From Sodalis ligni (lineage in GTDB: Bacteria > Pseudomonadota > Gammaproteobacteria > Enterobacterales > Enterobacteriaceae): 64,000 nt of DNA. The position numbers were made by a program, and so were the translations under genes. The stretch is from the NCBI RefSeq assembly GCF_016865525.2, contig NZ_CP075169.1, forward strand, positions 2,046,337-2,110,336, read 5' to 3'. Positions within the stretch are counted from its first letter, which is position 1. The number at the start of each line of letters is the position of its first letter. Positions 37,382 through 47,410 of the stretch are shown piece after piece. Below the pieces are notes generated by a model that was not told the DNA's origin, did no database searches, and saw only the letters and a list, made by a program, of their open reading frames with translations.

Positions 37382-38260
37382 CTAGTGGGTGACGGCGGGT
37401 TTCAATGTGTCCTCGCACCATTGGCGGAAGCGGGTGGGACTACCGGACTGCGGCGTGCGCTGCACGGTGTTGTCCATGCCCTCGTTCTTGGCCGCCATCA
37501 TGTCGACCATGCCTTGGGCCATGGCCTCAGACATGCCGAATCCCAGGAGCCTGGCCTTAAAGGCATCGAAGGGGATTTGCTGGAAACGCACAAGTTTCCC
37601 CAATACCTCGGTCATGATACCCGCCATATCGTTGAAGGAGAGATCTTCGGGACCAAGTATCGGGACGCTGTCCTGTCCGCTCCAGGAGGCGTCCAGCAGC
37701 AAATCGGCGGCAACGGCGGCGATGTCGCGGGTAGCGCAGGTGGGTGATTTACGGTCCCCGTCGATGGGGGAAAAGAACATGCCCTGATTTTTGATGGACT
37801 CTATTTGCATTAGCATGTTATCCATAAACGAGGGCATGGTCAGCGCACGGAAGCTCACGCCGGTGCTGGCGATCAGGTCGTCCATTGCCAGCGATGCCGA
37901 GACGAATCCGGCGTGGCGGGGCCAACCGCGACCCAGGGCCGATACCGTCACCACCCGTTTGACGCCATGGCGCTTGAGGGCGTCGCACGCCGGCCGGGTG
38001 AAGTCCACGTAGGCGGCCTCGAGGCTCGCGGCCTGCATGTTCGGCGGCACCAGCCAGAACACCGAGTCGGCGCCGGCGAACGCCTGATTGACGATGGCGC
38101 TGTCCCCATGGGAACCTTGAAAAACCTCCACGCGTTCGCGGAAAGAGGCGGGCAGGCGCGAGGGATCGCGGGCGATAACGCGAATAGGTTCGCCGTTGTC
38201 CAGGATCTTTTCAAGAACCTGTGTGCCGATGTTGCCGGTGGGGGTTGTTACGACAATCAT
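37382..38260 (-). CDS. NmrA-family NAD(P)-binding protein
   Basis: The start at 38260 (MIVVTTPTGNIGTQVLEKIL) gives 292 residues with the atypical-SDR glycine motif TGNIGTQV and later VVTVSALGRGW, typical of NmrA/QorB-like proteins that sense or reduce quinones. It faces a TetR gene across a 93-bp gap holding a palindromic operator, a common pair for redox or xenobiotic response. The extra nine residues from 38287 would overlap that operator. Confidence 0.83.
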   Translation of the reverse strand: MIVVTTPTGNIGTQVLEKILDNGEPIRVIARDPSRLPASFRERVEVFQGSHGDSAIVNQAFAGADSVFWLVPPNMQAASLEAAYVDFTRPACDALKRHGVKRVVTVSALGRGWPRHAGFVSASLAMDDLIASTGVSFRALTMPSFMDNMLMQIESIKNQGMFFSPIDGDRKSPTCATRDIAAVAADLLLDASWSGQDSVPILGPEDLSFNDMAGIMTEVLGKLVRFQQIPFDAFKARLLGFGMSEAMAQGMVDMMAAKNEGMDNTVQRTPQSGSPTRFRQWCEDTLKPAVTH

Positions 38261-38286
38261 AATTAAATTCCTCTGCTGGGTAGCCA

Positions 38287-38311
38287 AGTAAACTATACCG
38301 TACCGTTTACT
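38287..38311. promoter_or_regulatory. Candidate TetR operator
   Basis: Inverted arms AGTAAAC and GTTTACT are separated by 11 bp with inner TAC/GTA symmetry centred at 38299. It lies midway between the divergent NmrA and TetR genes, so one repressor could block both promoters. Confidence 0.6.
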
Positions 38312-38353
38312 TTTTTGTTTGTCAAGGCAGGGCGAGGTACGTTACAATCAGGC

Positions 38354-38974
38354 ATGGCAAGAAGAGGCGATGAATTACGTGAACACATTCTGTGGATAGC
38401 CAAGGATGTGTTTCTGGCGATGGGGTTCGAGCGGGCGTCGATGGATGTGGTTGCCCGGCGCGGAGAAACATCGAAACGTTCCCTGTATGCTCATTTTGAG
38501 AGCAAGGAAAAACTGTTCCTCGCGGTCATAGACCTGGTGCGCGGGCTTTTTCTCGGCAGGCTGAGAATGCCTGGCGACTATTCAAATGAACCGGCGCAAG
38601 CGCTGGCGCTGTTTTGTGGCCGCTATCTGGAAACGTTGCTTTACCAGCCCTCGATACAAATGTGCCGCGTCAGTATGTCGGAAACCAACCGCTTCCCGCA
38701 GGGGGCGGCGCAGCATTACGACGTGATGTTTACCGAGGTTGAAAGACGTCTGGGCGCTTATCTGCAGACGACGTTCGGTGTGTCGGCCCAGGCCGGCGCC
38801 GAGGCGGCGCACCGGCTTATCGGCCAGGTTATCTATCCGCGATACGTGCGGGCTCTTTTCGGTATTGATGAATTGGCGACAAGCTTCGACGGTGACGCCT
38901 TGGCGTCGGATTTTGATTTGGCGCCAATAAGACGCGCCGTCGCTGATTTGATTGAATCATTAACGAAGCAGTAG
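38354..38974 (+). CDS. TetR-family regulator
   Basis: From MARRGDELREHILW the protein has 206 residues. The helix-turn-helix is DVFLAMGFERASMDVVARRGETSKRSLYAHFESKEKLFLAV. The C-terminal half, with MSETNRFPQGAAQHYD, resembles the AefR-like TetR C-terminal type. It probably represses itself and the divergent NmrA gene and is released by an unknown ligand. Confidence 0.87.
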   Translation: MARRGDELREHILWIAKDVFLAMGFERASMDVVARRGETSKRSLYAHFESKEKLFLAVIDLVRGLFLGRLRMPGDYSNEPAQALALFCGRYLETLLYQPSIQMCRVSMSETNRFPQGAAQHYDVMFTEVERRLGAYLQTTFGVSAQAGAEAAHRLIGQVIYPRYVRALFGIDELATSFDGDALASDFDLAPIRRAVADLIESLTKQ

Positions 38975-39029
38975 CATTAGACGGCCGCGGCCGGTACAGG
39001 GAGTCTGCCCGGCGGCGGGGGATTATTTC

Positions 39030-40034
39030 TTATTTAGTCAGCAAACAGTCCAAGTCCATATCGGAAAGCCCCGTCCATTTTTTAACCAGCGCACGATCCG
39101 TACCATCTGCAAGAGACTGCCGGGCTACCTCCAGCTTGCCTTTCAAAATACCTTCCTGTTTGCCTTCCTGACGGCCTTCTTGCCGGCCTTGCTGCCTGCC
39201 TTCCTGCCGGCCTTCCTGCCGGCCTTCCTGTCGGCCTTGCTGCCGGCCTTTTCGCTTGCCTTTTCGCAGTCCTTCCCGTTCAAAATGTTGTGCTATCGTC
39301 AGCATTTCTTTTCCCTCCAGATTAAGCGGCGCATGTTGATACAGCACCTGCACAAAACGCTCGATATCATCGGTTTTCCCCGCTCGCGCGATATAGGTTA
39401 CCAGGCTTCTACGCAGCTTCCTTGAGGGTTGCCACCGGTTTATCAAGGTGCCGATATCCTTCACCAGCAGCGCCATATCCCGCAGCCGGATATGCTTTTG
39501 TATCAATTCGAGTAAAGCTACCCGCTTATGAGTCAAGATCTCCTTATCCGGTATGACCGAGAGATCGATCAGCGGGAAGGGACGTGTATAGATATCCCTG
39601 GCCAACTCAATATCGTTAAAGCAGTTAAACCAATCATTGTCATAAGGGTAGCCGCCCTTACGACCGCCTTGATAAAAAAGCAACGGCACCACCACCGGCA
39701 GATCTTTATGCCCTTGATCAAGATGCTGCTGCATGGCCGCAAGGCAGTAACGCATTAAACGAAACGCCATTAACCTTTGTGGCGTGCTTTGGTGCTCTAC
39801 TAGACAATAAATATAGCCGGAACCTTTGCGGGTTTGCACCGAATAAAGCATATCCGAGCAGTGATGACGTAAATTCTCTTCCACAAAAGAACCGGAACAC
39901 AGGGATAGTGTATTAAAATTGCAGCGCTGTCGTAAAGAAGAAGGTAAATGGATTTCAAAAAAATCACGGGCAGTGGCGGCATCGGTTAAAAACGTCTTGA
40001 ATATTGCATCATGATGTGAATAATTAATTACCAT
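39030..40034 (-). CDS. rpn: Rpn-family recombination-promoting nuclease
   Basis: This 334-residue protein begins with the PD-(D/E)XK transposase-31/Rpn fold: HDAIFKTFLTD, LPSSLR, SDMLYSV and YIYCLVEHQSTPQRLMAFRLMRYCLAAM, then VVPLLFYQG. The C-terminal part carries a run of G-R-Q-E/Q pentad-like repeats (residues about 258-290) encoded by a DNA repeat, then a short helix. Rpn proteins are DNA endonucleases that promote RecA-independent recombination; the tail repeats vary in copy number between genes. Confidence 0.88.
   Translation of the reverse strand: MVINYSHHDAIFKTFLTDAATARDFFEIHLPSSLRQRCNFNTLSLCSGSFVEENLRHHCSDMLYSVQTRKGSGYIYCLVEHQSTPQRLMAFRLMRYCLAAMQQHLDQGHKDLPVVVPLLFYQGGRKGGYPYDNDWFNCFNDIELARDIYTRPFPLIDLSVIPDKEILTHKRVALLELIQKHIRLRDMALLVKDIGTLINRWQPSRKLRRSLVTYIARAGKTDDIERFVQVLYQHAPLNLEGKEMLTIAQHFEREGLRKGKRKGRQQGRQEGRQEGRQEGRQQGRQEGRQEGKQEGILKGKLEVARQSLADGTDRALVKKWTGLSDMDLDCLLTK
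39159..39264. repeat. 12-bp coding repeat in the rpn tail
   Basis: About eight imperfect units of roughly GGCCTTCCTGCC encode the G-R-Q-E tract of the Rpn protein. Such in-frame arrays can expand or shrink by slippage. Confidence 0.7.
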
Positions 40035-40396
40035 ATAAGATATCTATTTCATTATTAAATGTTTTCCTCGATACTGTGAATATTAACAGTGAGAGAATTA
40101 AAGTCTAATCAAAAAAGATAAAGAATGATTAAAATATTCGTTCAATAAAATATAAAAGAAGTGTTTTAAAAGTTATTAAACTTAATTAATGGAGAGGGTA
40201 TTTATCGATTTAAAAATAAAATAATGATAGCCACTAATCGAACAATCCCCACCGCCGCAGGAATACTACAATATCGTGGCCACAGCGTCAGGCTTGCGCC
40301 GGCCACAATCTGACAGCTTTAGGCAATCTTGTCATGGGATTGGTCTATCCCCCTCCGCCGATCGCTGCTTAACATTAAAGCCACATCAACTTATAT
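40035..40396. other. AT-rich intergenic stretch
   Basis: No gene is seen. The rpn promoter probably lies in the AT-rich first half. A distinct repeat element starts at about 40397. Confidence 0.5.
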
Positions 40397-40451
40397 CCCA
40401 AGTAATCCGAGTTGCAGGACAGCCAACCTACCTGCAACTTGAAGTATGACG
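40397..40451. repeat. ERIC-flank-like intergenic repeat remnant
   Basis: AGTTGCAGG and CCTGCAACT (40410-40418, 40431-40439) form a hairpin, followed by TGAAGTATGACGGGT. I recall the same ends in enterobacterial intergenic repeats of Yersinia and Serratia type. It lies just before the aldehyde dehydrogenase start. Confidence 0.5.
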
Positions 40452-40471
40452 GGTTTAGGGGCGGAGCCCAT

Positions 40472-41899
40472 ATGAAAACGGTCAATCAGGTCTATATCAA
40501 CGGTCGGTTCGTCACGCCTCACGGCGAGGAACTGTTCGATTTATACAATCCCGCCACCAAGACGGTTATCGGGCGGGTGCGGTTGGCGGACGAGGTGGAC
40601 GCGCAAACGGCGATTGCGGCGGCCAAGGCCGCTTACCCGGAGTTCAGACAGACCACCAAAGCCGAGCGAATGGACTATCTGCAGCGGCTGCATGACGCTG
40701 TGGCGGAAAAAACTGCCGAACTGGTGGACAGGATGGTGGAAGAATATGGCGCGCCGCTGTCCATGAGCAGCGGAACGGTGGCCCGTGCCGCCGAGGCCTT
40801 CCGGCTCGCTAAAGTCCTGTTGGAGACCTTCGAATTCGAGAAACAGGCGGGCGCCGCCAGGGTAGTGCTGGAGCCGCTGGGGGTGGTGGGCCTGATTACC
40901 CCCTGGAACGCCAACTATAGTTTTATCTGCAGTAAGCTGGCGATGGTTATCGCCTCCGGCAGTACGGCGGTAATCAAGCCCAGCGAGATGAGCGCGCTGC
41001 AGACGCAATTACTCACCGAATGCCTGCATGAGGCCGGGCTTCCTTCGGGAGTATTCAACATTGTGACCGGGCGCGGCGATACGGTGGGTACGGAAATCGT
41101 CCGTCATCAGGATATCGCCAAAATTTCATTTACCGGCTCTACCCGGGTGGGCAAGCGAATTGCCCGAGAGGCGGTGGAGACCATGAAGCGCGTTACGCTG
41201 GAGCTGGGGGGAAAATCACCCAACGTGATTTTGGAAGATGCCGATCTGGAAAAGGCTATTCCCCTGGCGCTCAGCGCGGTGTCCATCAACAGCGGACAAG
41301 CCTGTATCGCCGGCAGCCGGTTGCTGGTCCCCGAACGGCTGCTGGATGAGGTCATCAGATTGATTAAACGCCACAGCGCCGATTTAACGGTGGGGGATCC
41401 CCGTCGAAAGAGCACACGCATCGGACCGCTGGTGAGCCAGATTCAATATGATCGGGTACAGGGCTATATCCGCAGCGGCATAGCGCAGGGCGCTGAATTG
41501 ATAGTAGGGGGCGAAGGCCATCCCGAAGGCCTGGAGCAGGGCTATTTCGTCAGGCCCACCGTGTTTGCCAGGGTGACGCCCGAAATGACCATCGCCCGGG
41601 AGGAGATCTTCGGGCCGGTTCTGTCCGTACTGACCTATAAATCAGAGACCCAGGCTATTGAAATGGCTAACGACACCGTCTATGGTTTACAAGCCTATGT
41701 CAGCGGCACCGATCTGCAAAGGGCGCGGCGGGTCGCCGAACAGCTGGTGGCGGGGCGCGTTTTTATCAACGGACTGTACGATTTGCCACAGGCGCCGTTC
41801 GGCGGCTTCAAGCAGTCGGGCATCGGCCGCGAGTTCGGCACGTACGGGCTTGAGGAATATCTGGAACCCAAAACCATTGCGGGCCATGAATCATCTTGA
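40472..41899 (+). CDS. NAD(P)-dependent aldehyde dehydrogenase
   Basis: The ATG at 40472 (MKTVNQVYINGRFV) has a GGCGGAG site; upstream in-frame ATGs fall in the repeat. The 475-residue enzyme has PWNANYSFICSK, KPSEMSALQT, FTGSTRVGKRIA, the general-base Glu in LELGGKSP and nucleophile Cys in SGQACIAGS, then EIFGPVLSV. All catalytic residues are in place. The substrate is unknown. The following AraC gene overlaps the stop, suggesting a linked regulator. Confidence 0.92.
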   Translation: MKTVNQVYINGRFVTPHGEELFDLYNPATKTVIGRVRLADEVDAQTAIAAAKAAYPEFRQTTKAERMDYLQRLHDAVAEKTAELVDRMVEEYGAPLSMSSGTVARAAEAFRLAKVLLETFEFEKQAGAARVVLEPLGVVGLITPWNANYSFICSKLAMVIASGSTAVIKPSEMSALQTQLLTECLHEAGLPSGVFNIVTGRGDTVGTEIVRHQDIAKISFTGSTRVGKRIAREAVETMKRVTLELGGKSPNVILEDADLEKAIPLALSAVSINSGQACIAGSRLLVPERLLDEVIRLIKRHSADLTVGDPRRKSTRIGPLVSQIQYDRVQGYIRSGIAQGAELIVGGEGHPEGLEQGYFVRPTVFARVTPEMTIAREEIFGPVLSVLTYKSETQAIEMANDTVYGLQAYVSGTDLQRARRVAEQLVAGRVFINGLYDLPQAPFGGFKQSGIGREFGTYGLEEYLEPKTIAGHESS

Positions 41900-42846
41900 C
41901 GAAAATAATCGGTGAATCAGACGCGGGCGGGCAGGACGGCGTAACGTTGGCCTTGCTATGTGAAGAGGTGCGAGGCTGGTTCGACGGCGTGCCCGTTGAG
42001 CAGCGTTTTGTGCACACCGAATTGCCGGGCCTGACCTTTATCCGGTTTTGTCATCCAACGGAGATGGGGCGGGGATTGCTTTCGCCTTCCCTTTGCCTGG
42101 TGTTGCAGGGGAGTAAAAAAATCCTGCTGGGTAAAGCCTTTACCGCCTACGGCGGCGGCAGCTATCTGCTTTCCACCCTCGATATGCCCATCTCCGGCCA
42201 GGTGGCCGAGGCCACGCCGGCCACACCCTATCTGGGGTTGAGAATCGAGCTGGATGTCAGGGAAATCGCTGCGTTGATTATTGATATGGGCATCGAGGTT
42301 GTGCCCCGGGGGGCGGAAACCACCGGGGTCTTCGTGGATAAATCCGACGCCGAACTGCGGGATGCCTTTTTGCGGCTGGTGCGGCTGCTCAAAAAACCCG
42401 AGGACAGCGCAGTCTTGTTACCCCTGGTGAAGCGGGAGATTTTTTACCGGCTGCTGAAGGCAAAAAGCGGCTCGGTGCTGTATCAGGCGGTAGTGTCCCA
42501 CGCCAACGACCGCGGCGTTCATCAGGCTATCCTTTGGATCAAGGATCATTTCAAGGAGCCCATGCGGGTAGATACGCTGGCGAAACTGGCCAATATGAGC
42601 GCCTCGGTGCTGCATCGCCGTTTCAAGGAGATGACGGTGATGAGTCCGTTGCAATACCAAAAGCACCTGCGATTGCTGGAGGCCCGCAAGCTGCTGCTTA
42701 ACGGCAGCCTGGATGCCGCCAGCGCGGCATTCTCGGTGGGATATCAAAGCCCCTCGCAGTTCAGCCGCGAATACCGGCGCTATTTTGGCATTTCTCCCTT
42801 ACGGGACAGGGAAGGCCTGAAGTCGCGCGAAGCCGATTATGAATAA
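41896..42846 (+). CDS. AraC-family regulator with N-terminal AraC_N domain
   Basis: The 316-residue frame has an N-terminal cupin-like ligand domain of the AraC_N type (LSPSLCLVLQGSKKILLG, YLGLRIELD) and two C-terminal helix-turn-helices (LAKLANMSASVLHRRFKEMT, AASAAFSVGYQSPSQFSREYRRYFG). The frame opens at a TTG overlapping the dehydrogenase stop; no in-frame ATG is nearby, so the start is uncertain. Members often activate a neighbouring oxidoreductase gene, here the aldehyde dehydrogenase. Confidence 0.85.
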   Translation: MTKIIGESDAGGQDGVTLALLCEEVRGWFDGVPVEQRFVHTELPGLTFIRFCHPTEMGRGLLSPSLCLVLQGSKKILLGKAFTAYGGGSYLLSTLDMPISGQVAEATPATPYLGLRIELDVREIAALIIDMGIEVVPRGAETTGVFVDKSDAELRDAFLRLVRLLKKPEDSAVLLPLVKREIFYRLLKAKSGSVLYQAVVSHANDRGVHQAILWIKDHFKEPMRVDTLAKLANMSASVLHRRFKEMTVMSPLQYQKHLRLLEARKLLLNGSLDAASAAFSVGYQSPSQFSREYRRYFGISPLRDREGLKSREADYE

Positions 42847-42912
42847 TGCCGCCGGGCGTGAAACCGCCGGATGAGTTTACTTATCTAAGCTTGCTGGGCT
42901 TGTTGGCAAAGT

Positions 42913-42978
42913 GCCCGGACGGTTTACTCTTCTGGCAGCCAGTCCCGCCTTTTTAACTCCGAGGACGGTTGTCAGCAG
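42913..42978. repeat. Second copy of the MITE-like arm
   Basis: These 66 bp match the reverse complement of 10129-10194 at about 55 positions, including GGACGGTTTACTCTTCTGGC. The terminal 18-bp palindrome is absent here. Confidence 0.6.
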
Positions 42979-42990
42979 CCGGGGATCAGT

Positions 42991-45137
42991 TCACTCACCT
43001 TTATGCAATGCGCTGAACTGGATATTGCGCTCGGTAGGCAGCGCATCGAACTTGATCGCATAATAGGCATCCCGTTCATGTACGCTGATAATGACCCCGC
43101 CGCCGAACACCGGATGATCCACCCGATCGCTGACATCATAGCGCGCCGCCATGTTCCCGAGCTGTTCATCCCCGGCGGTAATAGCCCGCAGCAGCCCGGT
43201 TTTTAAACCCTCTTCGAGGGGAACGACATACTCGATATTCTCCTCGCCGGCGTCAAAGATAAACCTTGAGGGATACTTCACCAGATTATCATTGGCGACT
43301 CCTTCCGCATCGCTCAGGTACAGCCGGTCCATGGCCCGGGTCATCGCCACATAGGCCAGGCGGCGCTCCTCCTCCATTTCCTCCAGCGAGCTTATGCGCC
43401 GGCTGGGGAAAACCCCCTCGTTCAGGCCGCAGATAAATACATAAGGGTATTCCATGCCTTTGGCGCTGTGGATGGTCATCAGCTTTACCGTATCGGGTTT
43501 CTCTTCGCTGTCGAGATTGCTGAATAGCGCGATTTGCGCCAGGAAATCTTCCAAGGTGGCGTCTTCATCCAAGGCGGCGCGCTGCACCGCGCGTTTGAGC
43601 TCCGCCACGTTATCCAGCCTATCCTGATCCCCCTGCAGCCGCAGATAGGCTTCATAACCGCTTTGATCCAGCAGGGTTTGCAGGGCGGTATCCATGGCCA
43701 GTGTCTGGCGGTGTTGCCCAAGAGCGTCGATGGCCGCAACGTAGCTCTTGGCCCGGGTGCCTTTGAGCATGTCGGTATCGAGGTTTTCCCGCAGGGACTG
43801 GTAGAGGGTCAGGCGATGTTGTTCCCCATACAGTGTCAGCGCCTCAAGCTTCTTTTTGCCGATTTTACGCGGCGGCACGTTGACGGTACGCAGAAACGCC
43901 AGGTCGTCACCGGCGGTGACCATGCGCAGATAGCAGATGATATCCTTGATTTCCCGGCGCTCATAAAAGGCGATGCCGCTGAAGATTTTATAAGGCAGCT
44001 TGTTTTCCACAAACCGCTCTTCCAGCATACGGGTAAGATAATGGGCGCGGTAGAGCACGCCGATGCTGCCGGCGGCAACCCCGGCGGCGCGCAATGCCTG
44101 TATTTGCGCCACCACCCAGTCCGCTTCATCTTTATCGCTTTTGGCATGGAAATAACGCGCCCTGGGACCGCTGGCCTTCACCGCATGCAGGGATTTAGGG
44201 AAGCGGACCTGATTCTTTTCAATCAGCGTATTGGCGGCGGTGAGGATTTCCGGTGTGGAACGGTAATTTGTGGTCAGCGCCACGGTAACCGCGGCCGGAT
44301 AGACCTGATTGAAATCCAGAAACAGCCGCAGGTGCGAACCGCGCCAGGAGTAGATGGTCTGATCGGGATCGCCGACGATAAACAGGTTGCCGTGTTTGCC
44401 TGACAGCAGCTGCGCCAGTTTATACTGCCGTTTACTGACGTCCTGAAACTCATCCACCATAACGTATTGCATGCGATCCTGCCATTTTTGGCGCACGTCG
44501 GGGAAGTGCTCCAAAATCCAGGTGGCGAAGTTAATCAGGTCGTTAAAGTCCACGCCGAAGCATTTTTTCTGTTCATACAGATAACGCAGGAAAATCTCTT
44601 CATCACGGTCGCGGGCGTCGGAATAGCGTGCCTTCAGCTGTTCGTTGTCCAACTGGTAAATATCGTCGATATAAGTAGTGGCATGGAGCTTTTTGGCTTC
44701 CAGCACCTCGTCCAGGGTTCGCTTGATTGTGGTATCCCGCAGCGTCAGCCCCATATCGGTAAAGATTTTCTGCAGTATTTGCTTGAGGTCCTCCATATCC
44801 AGGATCGTGAAATTGCGGGGATAATTCAGAACATGGATGTCTTCTTTCAACAACTGCACGCAAAAAGCGTGGAAAGTGCAGATATAGCCTAGATCGCGAT
44901 CCCCCAGGACGGCGCGCACCCGGCGCTTCATCTCGTTGGCGGCCCGATTGGTGAAAGTGACGCACAGGATATTCTTCGGCGCGATGCCCAGGGTGGACAC
45001 CAAATAGCAATAGCGTTCGATAAGAGTGCGGGTTTTCCGGTGCCCGCGCCGGCGATAACCCTAACCGCGCCCTCGGTGGTGGTGATGGCTGCCCGTTGTT
45101 CGGTATTGATGTCGTTCGGCAGGTGAGTCAAAAACAT
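42991..45137 (-). pseudogene. UvrD/Rep-type ATP-dependent DNA helicase, frameshift in Walker A
   Basis: The first frame (from 45137: MFLTHLPNDINTEQRAAI, VIAGAGTGK) breaks in a T run at 45033-45036, apparently by loss of one base, exactly in the Walker A motif. The rest gives all SF1 motifs: VTFTNRAANEMKRRV, VDEFQDVSKRQY, GDPDQTIYSWRGS, TTNYRST, MTIHSAKGMEYPYVF and AYVAMTRAMDRLYL. Total about 715 residues. A shorter protein from 45003 would lack the P-loop and be inactive. It is a paralogue of, not a substitute for, housekeeping UvrD or Rep. Confidence 0.88.
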
Positions 45138-45185
45138 TACCCCTTTCTATAATAAAACCCGTTTCCCTGCCGAAGGCTCGCCGCC

Positions 45186-46139
45186 TCAGGCTTGCAACGG
45201 GGTTTTCAGCGGTTTAAACGCCTGCCAGCAGCGCTGGATATTGTGGTCCTCGCCCTTGGCTCCGGCCGCCAGATAGCCACGCAGATAGCTAATGGTCTCC
45301 GCCAGCGGCGGATGGCTTTCCTGCAATTGCCGCAATAATCCCCCCGCGGTGGCGGCATCGTTAAGCCGTCCCAGCGTATCCTGCAACCCCGTCAGCGCCG
45401 TGACAAACGGCGCCATGGTTTTATCTACATACAGGGATTGAAAAAACTCCGCGCTGTAGCGGGTTTTTTTGGCGGCGATGCGCACTTTATGACGCTCGGT
45501 CGGCGCTGCCCCGGCGAGTTTTTTGCCGTGCTTTTTCAGCCGACGGCGATAGTGCTTGAGCATCTCGTCGGCAAACGGCGATATGCGGCTTTTCAGCCGC
45601 TTTTGTTGCGATGCGGAAGTTTTGTCGCGCCAGCCGCGCTGGTTGATCCACTGGGTCAGCGATAACACCAGCCGTTCGTAGCGTGGCGAACTGACGGCGG
45701 CGGCAGCGCTTTTGTCATTTTTTTTCGCCTGGCGGGAGGCCGCCTGTCGCACATACTCTATGGGCAGCGGTTCATCCAACTCGTCGGTCAGGGCGCTTAA
45801 CACGGGACCGGCGAGGATATCCCAGTCACGGGCCATGCCCAGTTGCCGGGTCAGCCAATCCAGTTCCTCTTTTAACGACTCGTTGGGTAGCAGCACCGCT
45901 TTGAACAGGCCGATGGCCGAGCGCAGCCGGCGTAATCCCACCCGCATCTGATGAACGCTTTCCCCATCCTGCCGCCGCACGCCGGCGGCGTTGGCCAGTA
46001 TTTGCGCCAGGCAATTGGCGGCAATCAGCTGGAATACGTGTCCCACCGTCATGGCCTTTTTAAGCTGCAAAGGCGCCGCTTTTACCGCCTCGGCAGCGGG
46101 TAATGACCGAACAGGATCGGACGTTGACAGATTTTCCAT
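45186..46139 (-). CDS. CHAD-domain protein
   Basis: The 317-residue product is a helical CHAD domain (conserved histidine alpha-helical): VHQMRVGLRRLRSAIGLFK, KHGKKLAGAAPTERHKVRIAAKKTRYSAEFF, and many Arg/Lys/His on helix faces. CHAD proteins bind inorganic polyphosphate. There is no CYTH domain fused. It lies just downstream of and parallel with the flavin reductase-like gene, 116 bp away. Cytoplasmic role unknown. Confidence 0.85.
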   Translation of the reverse strand: MENLSTSDPVRSLPAAEAVKAAPLQLKKAMTVGHVFQLIAANCLAQILANAAGVRRQDGESVHQMRVGLRRLRSAIGLFKAVLLPNESLKEELDWLTRQLGMARDWDILAGPVLSALTDELDEPLPIEYVRQAASRQAKKNDKSAAAAVSSPRYERLVLSLTQWINQRGWRDKTSASQQKRLKSRISPFADEMLKHYRRRLKKHGKKLAGAAPTERHKVRIAAKKTRYSAEFFQSLYVDKTMAPFVTALTGLQDTLGRLNDAATAGGLLRQLQESHPPLAETISYLRGYLAAGAKGEDHNIQRCWQAFKPLKTPLQA

Positions 46140-46255
46140 CGTTTTTTTCCGGCAGTTTAACTGATTGGCCGCACCCTATGTCCGGGGCGGATGATAACGA
46201 CAGATAGGGCAAATTCCTTGCTGTCCGGTCATTATCCCACCGGACAGGCGCGCCT

Positions 46256-46816
46256 TTACAGCATTTCAGGCCGAAACTGTTGCCGCCGGCTGATGATCTT
46301 GCCCGACACCATAAACACCCCGTCGCCGGTATAATGCAGCGTTTCGGGGTGTTTGGGCGATGGGGCCGCATGGGCTTTGACAATCTCGAAGATAAAAAAA
46401 TTATAGCGCTCAATCAGCACGTCGTCGTAGAGGCGGCACTCAAAATTGGCATGGCATTCGCGGATAAGCGGCGCCTTTACCTGCTGTGCAGGTGCGGCGG
46501 TCAGGCCGAAATGGCTGAATTTATCGATATCGGCGCCGCTGGTATTACCGATGCCCACCACGGTATCGGTTATGGCGGTGGTGGGAAGATTGATCACGCA
46601 TTCTCCGCTGTCGCGTATCATGGCGAAACTGTGATTACCGCTGGAGATCAAGCAGCCGATGAGGGAAGGGGTGAATTCAAGTACCGTATGCCAGCCCAAG
46701 GTCATGATATTGGTCTTGCCCTGCCAGAATGAGGATACCAGCACAATGGGGCCGGGTTCCAGGTAGCGGCGCGCCAGGTTCACCGGAAGGTCTTTTTTAG
46801 CGGGAAATGCGGTCAT
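46256..46816 (-). CDS. Flavin reductase-like FMN-binding protein
   Basis: From MTAFPAKKDLP at 46816 the protein has 186 residues of the split-barrel FMN-binding fold (PGPIVLVSSFWQGKTNIMTLGW, PSLIGCLISSGNHSFAMIRDSGECVINLPT, ECHANFECRL). The substrate is unknown; relatives are flavin reductases or small flavoprotein oxidoreductases. The in-frame ATG at 46840 has no better ribosome site. Confidence 0.82.
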   Translation of the reverse strand: MTAFPAKKDLPVNLARRYLEPGPIVLVSSFWQGKTNIMTLGWHTVLEFTPSLIGCLISSGNHSFAMIRDSGECVINLPTTAITDTVVGIGNTSGADIDKFSHFGLTAAPAQQVKAPLIRECHANFECRLYDDVLIERYNFFIFEIVKAHAAPSPKHPETLHYTGDGVFMVSGKIISRRQQFRPEML

Positions 46817-47410
46817 AAGCTCTCCTCCTGCGGATGTCATCTGCCTACTATGACCCTAGCAGGTTTACCGCGATTGTGATCCAAAGCGCTAAATAACCTT
46901 GGCATCCCAAGGCGCCGCCTTACGCAATCGGCGGGAAAGGGACAAGGGAATAAAAAGAAACCGGTACGGGATTCCCCCACACAGAAAATAAAAAAATAAG
47001 CGGGAATTCCATCACGAAAATTAAAATAAGTTATTTTTCTGAATGGTTTTTGCTTTTTAATCGCCATTTAATTAGATCCCGATCCCATTTTAAAAAAGGC
47101 TAAGCCCTCTGCGTCGGGGTTCCTCCAGTGACCTTCCCCATGAGACAAATAATGATTGCCCAGCTTTCTTTTTTGGAGGCAAAAACCCCCCCGGAAAAGT
47201 TATATTTAAAATACCAGTTTTTTCATTAAATTTTACAGGAATCATAATTAATGAAATAATTTTTCATTTTCATGAATAAAGGTGATTAGTCGCCAAAATA
47301 TCTTTTACCGGCCGGTACCGATTTCGGTTTATATCGGTAAGGGACACTGCGCGCGCGGAACGTGGACAGGAATGAAATAAAATTTATCATATTCCATCAG
47401 GAGTTCAATA
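46817..47410. other. Promoter region of the scp operon
   Basis: About 590 bp without a convincing gene, strongly AT-rich. A short inverted repeat (ACCGAT ... ATCGGT) lies near 47320-47340, upstream of scpA. No cobalamin riboswitch-like sequence was recognised. Confidence 0.5.

Noticed and set aside
39159..39264. Possible CRISPR-like array
   Set aside because: The units are contiguous and in frame within rpn with no spacers, so this is a coding repeat.
46817..47410. Cobalamin riboswitch in front of the B12-dependent mutase gene
   Set aside because: A B12 sensor would make sense, but no B12-box-like sequence or fitting fold was seen by eye. A covariance-model search would settle it.
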